A DNA stretch of 40,243 nucleotides from Cruorifilaria tuberocauda (taxonomy: Eukaryota; Nematoda; Chromadorea; Rhabditida; Onchocercidae): contig JABVXU010000486.1 in NCBI GenBank assembly GCA_013365365.1, forward strand, positions 1 through 40,243, written 5' to 3'. The notes beneath the pieces were generated by a model. It had not been told where the DNA came from. It saw nothing but the letters and a program-made list of their open reading frames with translations, and ran no database searches. The stretch's first letter is position 1. Each line of letters begins with the position of its first letter. Positions 35,088 through 40,243 of the stretch are shown piece by piece. A program made the translations under genes and the position numbers.

Positions 35088-37931
35088 TTCAGTTAATAAG
35101 TTTTCTGAAATTCTTCGCTTGCATTTGTTATGTTTTTTATATTAATTTATGTTTTTACAATTGTTGCTTAGCATTTCTTAATATATTTTTATTGACCTAG
35201 CGCTTGTTAATTTAAAAGTAATGAATAATCGTACTAAAGCTTAAATATCGAAGGTATTGATAGAAGAGAATTTCTTGGGTATCCGTCTTAAAACATACAA
35301 AATAATATTTTAAATTAGAGATATTGCATTATGATGCGCGTAATTTACTATTCATTGCGTTATAAAAGAATTATACAGGCAGATGAACTAAGAAAGAAAG
35401 AATGTGTAATTGTTGAACAGATATGATTATAGATTCTTATTTTTTAGTTACTTAGCAGTTCTATAATTTATCACTTTAGAAATTTTTTTTGTGATGAAAA
35501 TTTGTAAATATTTAAAATTCATGTTATCGTTTTTATACACAGTGATAGATCGATGAAATACCTACAAGATTCACATTTCAGTCATTTTGTTAAACAACTG
35601 TTCACAGTTTCATTGCAATTCACTGACATTAACTTATTTATAGAAGCATTAACTTATAATACATATTAAGAGTAAAGGTCATAGCAAGGGCTATAATAAT
35701 GATCTCAATATTTGCCGAATGAGTCTGATTTATAATTCCAATGGATTTCAAGTTAGTCTGGAATCAGTCGAAAGCTATTTATAAAAATTTATCAATTCCA
35801 CATTTAAGTTTGATCTCTGATGACATTCCGACAAATTGTAATCTTCTTTTGGGTTGTGATAGATTGTTTCTTCATTTTAATTATTCTTTGTAGTTGTTGA
35901 TCTTGCCATTGTTTTTCCTGATGTTCTCACTTGGATTCATGTTTTAAGTTCAATTTTCAAATTGGTAACAAAAATTCCTCATGGAGATTCTCTTTTGTTT
36001 TTTTTTTTTTTTGCTTTTTCTTCATGACATTGTTTTCTTATGTTCGTTAAAAAAAGAAAAAGAAAAAAATTCTACAGATTTATGTATATTTTTAAAATTT
36101 ATGAAGGTTATTAAGATAGCTTTTTTATTTAATTTCTATAAATGCTTAGAAACTATGCTTCGAAATATTGGTTTTTCAAAAAATATGCATGTAGCTAATA
36201 TTATCGAGTATACGAGTATATATTTCAAAAGTTTCGATCAGGTTAAAAATATTACTACAACAATACTTCTATGGATCAGAGTTACTGATCGTGTAATTAA
36301 TAACTGTTGAAATTTAAAAATCTTTATGATTGTATATTATTAATGATATTACTGTGAATATATTCTGAAATTTCAATGATTGTATTCGACGTCATCTAAT
36401 CAAACATTTATTTCTCCTCGTATTTCATAAAGCTAATAATATGTTATCCTTTCCCTTTTTGTTACCAAATTTGGTATTCAAATAGCTTAGTCCGTTAAAT
36501 TGTTTAATGTCCTTCATTGTATTAATAATTAATCAATAAATTAATGCAACAACTTCTTTATTAATATACTAATTTGAAATGATATTGCAAGAGTTTAGTA
36601 TAAGTCTAAAATTTACATCTTTCTGAATTGTTCCGAATTAATTCCTTTAATCATTTATTTTTAGTAATATAGAAAAAGAACGTGATCGATTTTTTGCTAT
36701 TCCAATCCTTTCTAGAACTTCTACATGGACTTCAGTCTCTTTTTTCTGCTAAATCTATCAACTGCAAAGATGGAATTTTATGAATTTGAAATTTTTTCAA
36801 AATTTTCAGGTTTCTAAAATTTCAGCTTCGTAGCAATGTTTGAAATGTTGTAGAAACTCTAATTTTTGAAAAGCTAATTAAAGAATTTTTCGAATTGAAG
36901 ACCTGAATTGTGCTAATTCCTGAATCGTATTTCATGTTTCATTTGGAATGTTTGACAAGTTGAAGTTAGCGATATTAATTAAATTGTTGAATGGTCAGTA
37001 TTAATTAAGCACCCACAAAGTTGATGCAATATGAACGCACGCAAACGTGCAGTTCGTAAAGAACGATCTGAATTAATATACTTTAACAGTTTCTAATTTA
37101 ACCAATAAGGTAAAACTGGAAGATTTAATATTGATACAGTGATATGCTATAAAACGAACTGTTTTTGGTTTTGCTTAAAATATATTGGCTATCAAATTTT
37201 CTTTCAAAAAAATATTCGTCATTAAACTCATAAGAAAACTTGGCATCAACTGAATTTAAATGTTTAATTAGCTTATATAATGTCATATTTCATTTCCTAA
37301 TTATTTTCAGCTTGAAATATTTAATAGCCTAACTGCTAATGCAACACTTCACTCGGCAATTTTTTTTTAATTTAAGTATTTTTTTTCAAATCTCAATTTC
37401 AGTAATATAAGTCATCTATGAGTATCATATATGGATATTATTATTCAAATTTAATAGTAAAATAGGTAGAACAAAAAAGTAAGTATTTTTCAATTTCATT
37501 TACTTTCGTGATTAAATGAAATTTGTAAAATGATTTGAAACAAATGGTTATGACTTATAATAGAATATTGAAGAATAAAGGTCAAGTTAGCTCTTCTTTT
37601 TCTTGATATAAATAAATTAACTTGTTTTTACTAGAAACTTCTTACAAATACTCTTAATCTAAAATAAATTTATTACTTCCTATGCTTCGCACAAACAAAA
37701 AAATAAGTTTGCTTCTTCAACAATCTATTAATATCTGTAATCGAAATTTTAGTAATTTGAAAATTTCTCTTTAAACTATCTACCGTGTTGGAATGTTTCA
37801 GCAATTAATTAAATGAATCTTTAATCATTCATTTATTTTACTCCTTGAAATATCCAGGTGAAAATACTAGATGAAAATCTAATTTTTAAATATCTAGAAG
37901 AAATTTCATTGAAAACAAAATGCTATACTGA

Positions 37932-38827
37932 CATTTATACTTTTAATGTTTTCTTCTTAAAATATTTTCTTAACCGTTGGCAAGGTTAAAATGGTACTTT
38001 TTAGATAACTTGTTTAAATGATATAATTGTTAATCAATGATCAATTTTCCTCAACTAGTCGGAAATGAAAATCAACTAGTTAATACTTTTGCATTTAACG
38101 TATGCTACATAAATTGTAGAATTCTTATTTCAATAATAGTTGCAATTTTAATCTCTTCAAATTATAATAATAATAATAGCAAGCTACTAAAGTTTGCTAT
38201 TGCTAAAGTTCCGCTTAAAGCAATCTTTAATATTGAAGAAATTTGAGAGCAAAAGAATATTAGCAAGAATTCTGAAATGTAAATGCAAAGTAATTACCAT
38301 TCAAAGTAAGTGAAGTTCGCAAATACTGCAATTATAATAATTGTTTATAAAATTCAAAAATTTTATCCAAATTTTCTTGCATTGATATTTAAGCTTAGGC
38401 TAAAATTAAATTTGATAAAAAAAAATGGAAGGAATAGTTTATTGAATAAAAAGAAAATGTATCGGATAAAAGAATCTGTTTTTTTTTTTTAATTAAATAG
38501 AAAATAAGAAAGTAGAATAAAATAGTAAAAAAGTATTGAAAAGTAAAGTTATGGAAAGTTGTGATTATGAGAAGTTATAAAAGTCATGACGGAAGTTATG
38601 ATAATATAAATAATTTTTTGAAAATATAAAACGGAAAAAATTTTTGTGAGAGAAACATACATTCTCGCCGTGTAAACAATAACTATTGCAGTGATAACTT
38701 TGCTTTTCTATTTTGATATTCTATTCAATATTTGATTTATTAAATTAAAATAATTACTTTTAAAATAATTTTTAGCAACAAAATTTTTCCATTCATAACA
38801 TTTATGCTTTTAATATTTTCTTCTTAA
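37932..38827. repeat. Pair of 29-base direct repeats (37932-37960 and 38799-38827)
   Basis: The two 29-base copies differ at two positions and share the core CTTTTAAT...TTTTCTTCTTAA. They are 867 bases apart. They may be remnants of a dispersed repeat or chance similarity in AT-rich DNA. Confidence 0.45.
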
Positions 38828-39644
38828 TCACTAAAAAATTAATATATTTTCGTTTTTTTTTTTCACTTTTTGAATTTGTGATAAATTAATAAAAAAATTA
38901 CACCGTAATGATTATCTACTTTGAACAAGTGCTATCTTAGCTTCTTTAAAATTAATCCACTTGTATTACCTGTGCTTTTTGTTTTTTCAATTCATAGAAA
39001 ATGAATCATTCCATTTTTTCATTTTTAATTTTATTTGAATGAGATATTTATTCCATTATTTGATTGAAATATTTATTTACCTTTTCTTATCAAAATGAAC
39101 AAACAACTCTCACAATGTCAATTACAAAATTATTTACAATCCTACTAGCAATCATATGATTGGCATAATTTCATTGATAACTTTGCAATGTATTTATTTA
39201 TCTTAAAATTAACAAATTATTTATACAAATTAGAAAATGATGATTATTTCTTATTTGTTAACAATTTAATAATTTAAAATAATAAAAAACTTTTCTTCTC
39301 TCCTTATTTTTTTCTCCTTTATTTAATCATTCTATTTTATGATCACATTACACTTCATGATTTTATCAGTACCTTACCTTATCATACCAATCGTTTTATT
39401 TTATTATCACTAATATACATCATTTCATAGGATAGATGCTTATTTATTTGCTATAATCGTTATTTCATTCATTTTGCTTTCTTTACTATTTCCATACTTT
39501 TCTTATCTCAACATATGTTTCGTTTCGAAATGTTTAGCCAACATTTTAGTCATTTTGAAGCATTCTGTTTTATCGATGTTTTCTGATTGTTTAACAATTT
39601 GATGACAATAATCCATCGAATTTTAAATTTATCAATTTTCTTCT

Positions 39645-39758
39645 AAACTGACAATGATTGATAGAAAAGTAATGAATGTTTCCTCCAATTTCTAATCTCA
39701 CTGATTGGGGAATTTCCTTCCGGATCAATTTTACATTTCTATCAATCATTGTCAGTTT
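39645..39758. repeat. Long inverted repeat with nested stem (MITE-like or ncRNA hairpin)
   Basis: The arm at 39645-39667 is a perfect 23-base reverse complement of 39736-39758. After one mismatch, four more bases pair (39669-39672 with 39731-39734). Inside the loop, TTCCTCCAAT and ATTGGGGAA form a second stem with one bulged T. It lies 4.6 kb past the rpm-1 stop. Confidence 0.85.
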
Positions 39759-40243
39759 CATTCAAAAGCATATCAACGAGAAGAAATATCGATAGGATTA
39801 AATTTGAGGAATGATGAATCAGTAGATTTAACCGAATAATCTTCTGAATTCTGAAGCCTTAATCTGAGTTATATGAAATTAAGTAATTCAGGTATAATTA
39901 CATCATCGAATAAACATTGTAATAATTTAATTCAAACGAATTGATAAATTCAAAATCATCATCGACAACTTCCCTTCTCATTCTAATTTCAAAGTGTAAT
40001 ATGATAAGGAGGGAAGGATGTAATAAGTGGTAAACTTATTTTGCACTATGAATTTCTCGATGACCACTCAATGGATAAAAGTTTAATTTCACCGATGATC
40101 AAAATACGATAGTAACCTGCTGTGGACTTTTGTTATTCCTAAACAATAAAGATACTTTACTTTTATATATTACTTATTCTCCCTATTCATATTGACATTT
40201 TGATATATCTGATATTATCATTATTATTATTATTTGTTATTAA

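Larger units (their letters stand above)
35088..40243. other. Downstream region without a supported gene
   Basis: The first part should be the rpm-1 3' untranslated region. The first canonical AATAAA on the plus strand that I find after the stop is at 36535-36540, about 1.45 kb downstream; earlier variant signals (AATGAA near 35219) are possible. The remainder is AT-rich with homopolymer tracts and short frames without motifs. Another AATAAA lies near 40144. Confidence 0.55.

Noticed and set aside
35981..36310. 109-codon open frame after the rpm-1 stop
   Set aside because: It starts in a T tract giving a run of Phe, is rich in Phe, Lys and Ile, and has no domain. It most likely lies in untranslated or intergenic DNA.
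1..40243. CRISPR array, operon, prophage or bacterial mobile element
   Set aside because: There are no regularly spaced repeats, no bacterial-style gene packing and no transposase or integrase frames; the window is clearly eukaryotic and intron-rich.
1..40243. tRNA or rRNA genes
   Set aside because: A visual scan for paired A-box and B-box motifs or conserved rRNA stretches found none. A covariance-model search would be decisive.

Overview
The window reads as nematode nuclear DNA. It is AT-rich, and one plus-strand gene fills most of it, cut into many short exons by introns of roughly 60 to 660 bases that mostly end in TTTCAG or TTTTAG. Intron density and base composition suggest a spirurid or filarial worm. 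That placement is an inference; the species cannot be read from this window.

Layout: bases 1-4869 hold no convincing protein gene, only simple repeats, small inverted repeats and a possible trans-splice acceptor. Bases 4870-35087 hold what looks like the complete coding region of one giant gene, the orthologue of C. elegans rpm-1 and vertebrate MYCBP2 (PAM/Phr1/Highwire family). I traced 78 coding exons whose phases agree at every junction, giving 11,937 coding bases and 3,978 residues. Bases 35088-40243 are AT-rich, without a supported gene, and include an unusual long inverted repeat near 39.7 kb.

The protein has the full family architecture in order: helical N-terminus, RCC1-like block 1, Cys-rich insert, RCC1-like block 2, PHR1, helical spacer, PHR2, beta-rich and helical region, filamin/Ig-like domain, SH3-like repeats, conserved FLWHE segment, zinc finger, low-complexity linker, helical region, DOC/APC10-like domain, helical region, B-box-like zinc finger, Cys-rich region, RING-H2 and tandem-cysteine (TC) domain. 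The family acts as a neuronal E3 ubiquitin ligase in axon termination and synapse formation. Both relay cysteines of the human RING-Cys-relay mechanism are present. The downstream one is encoded by a codon split by the last intron.

No new multi-gene system is visible. The items most worth a second look are non-coding hairpins (39.7 kb, 4.5 kb, 33.65 kb), an inverted pair of proneural-type E-boxes, a likely GC-AG intron, and the near loss of the long Ser-rich linker found in vertebrate homologues. Residue numbers refer to the 78-exon model and would shift slightly if the flagged ambiguous junctions are resolved differently.
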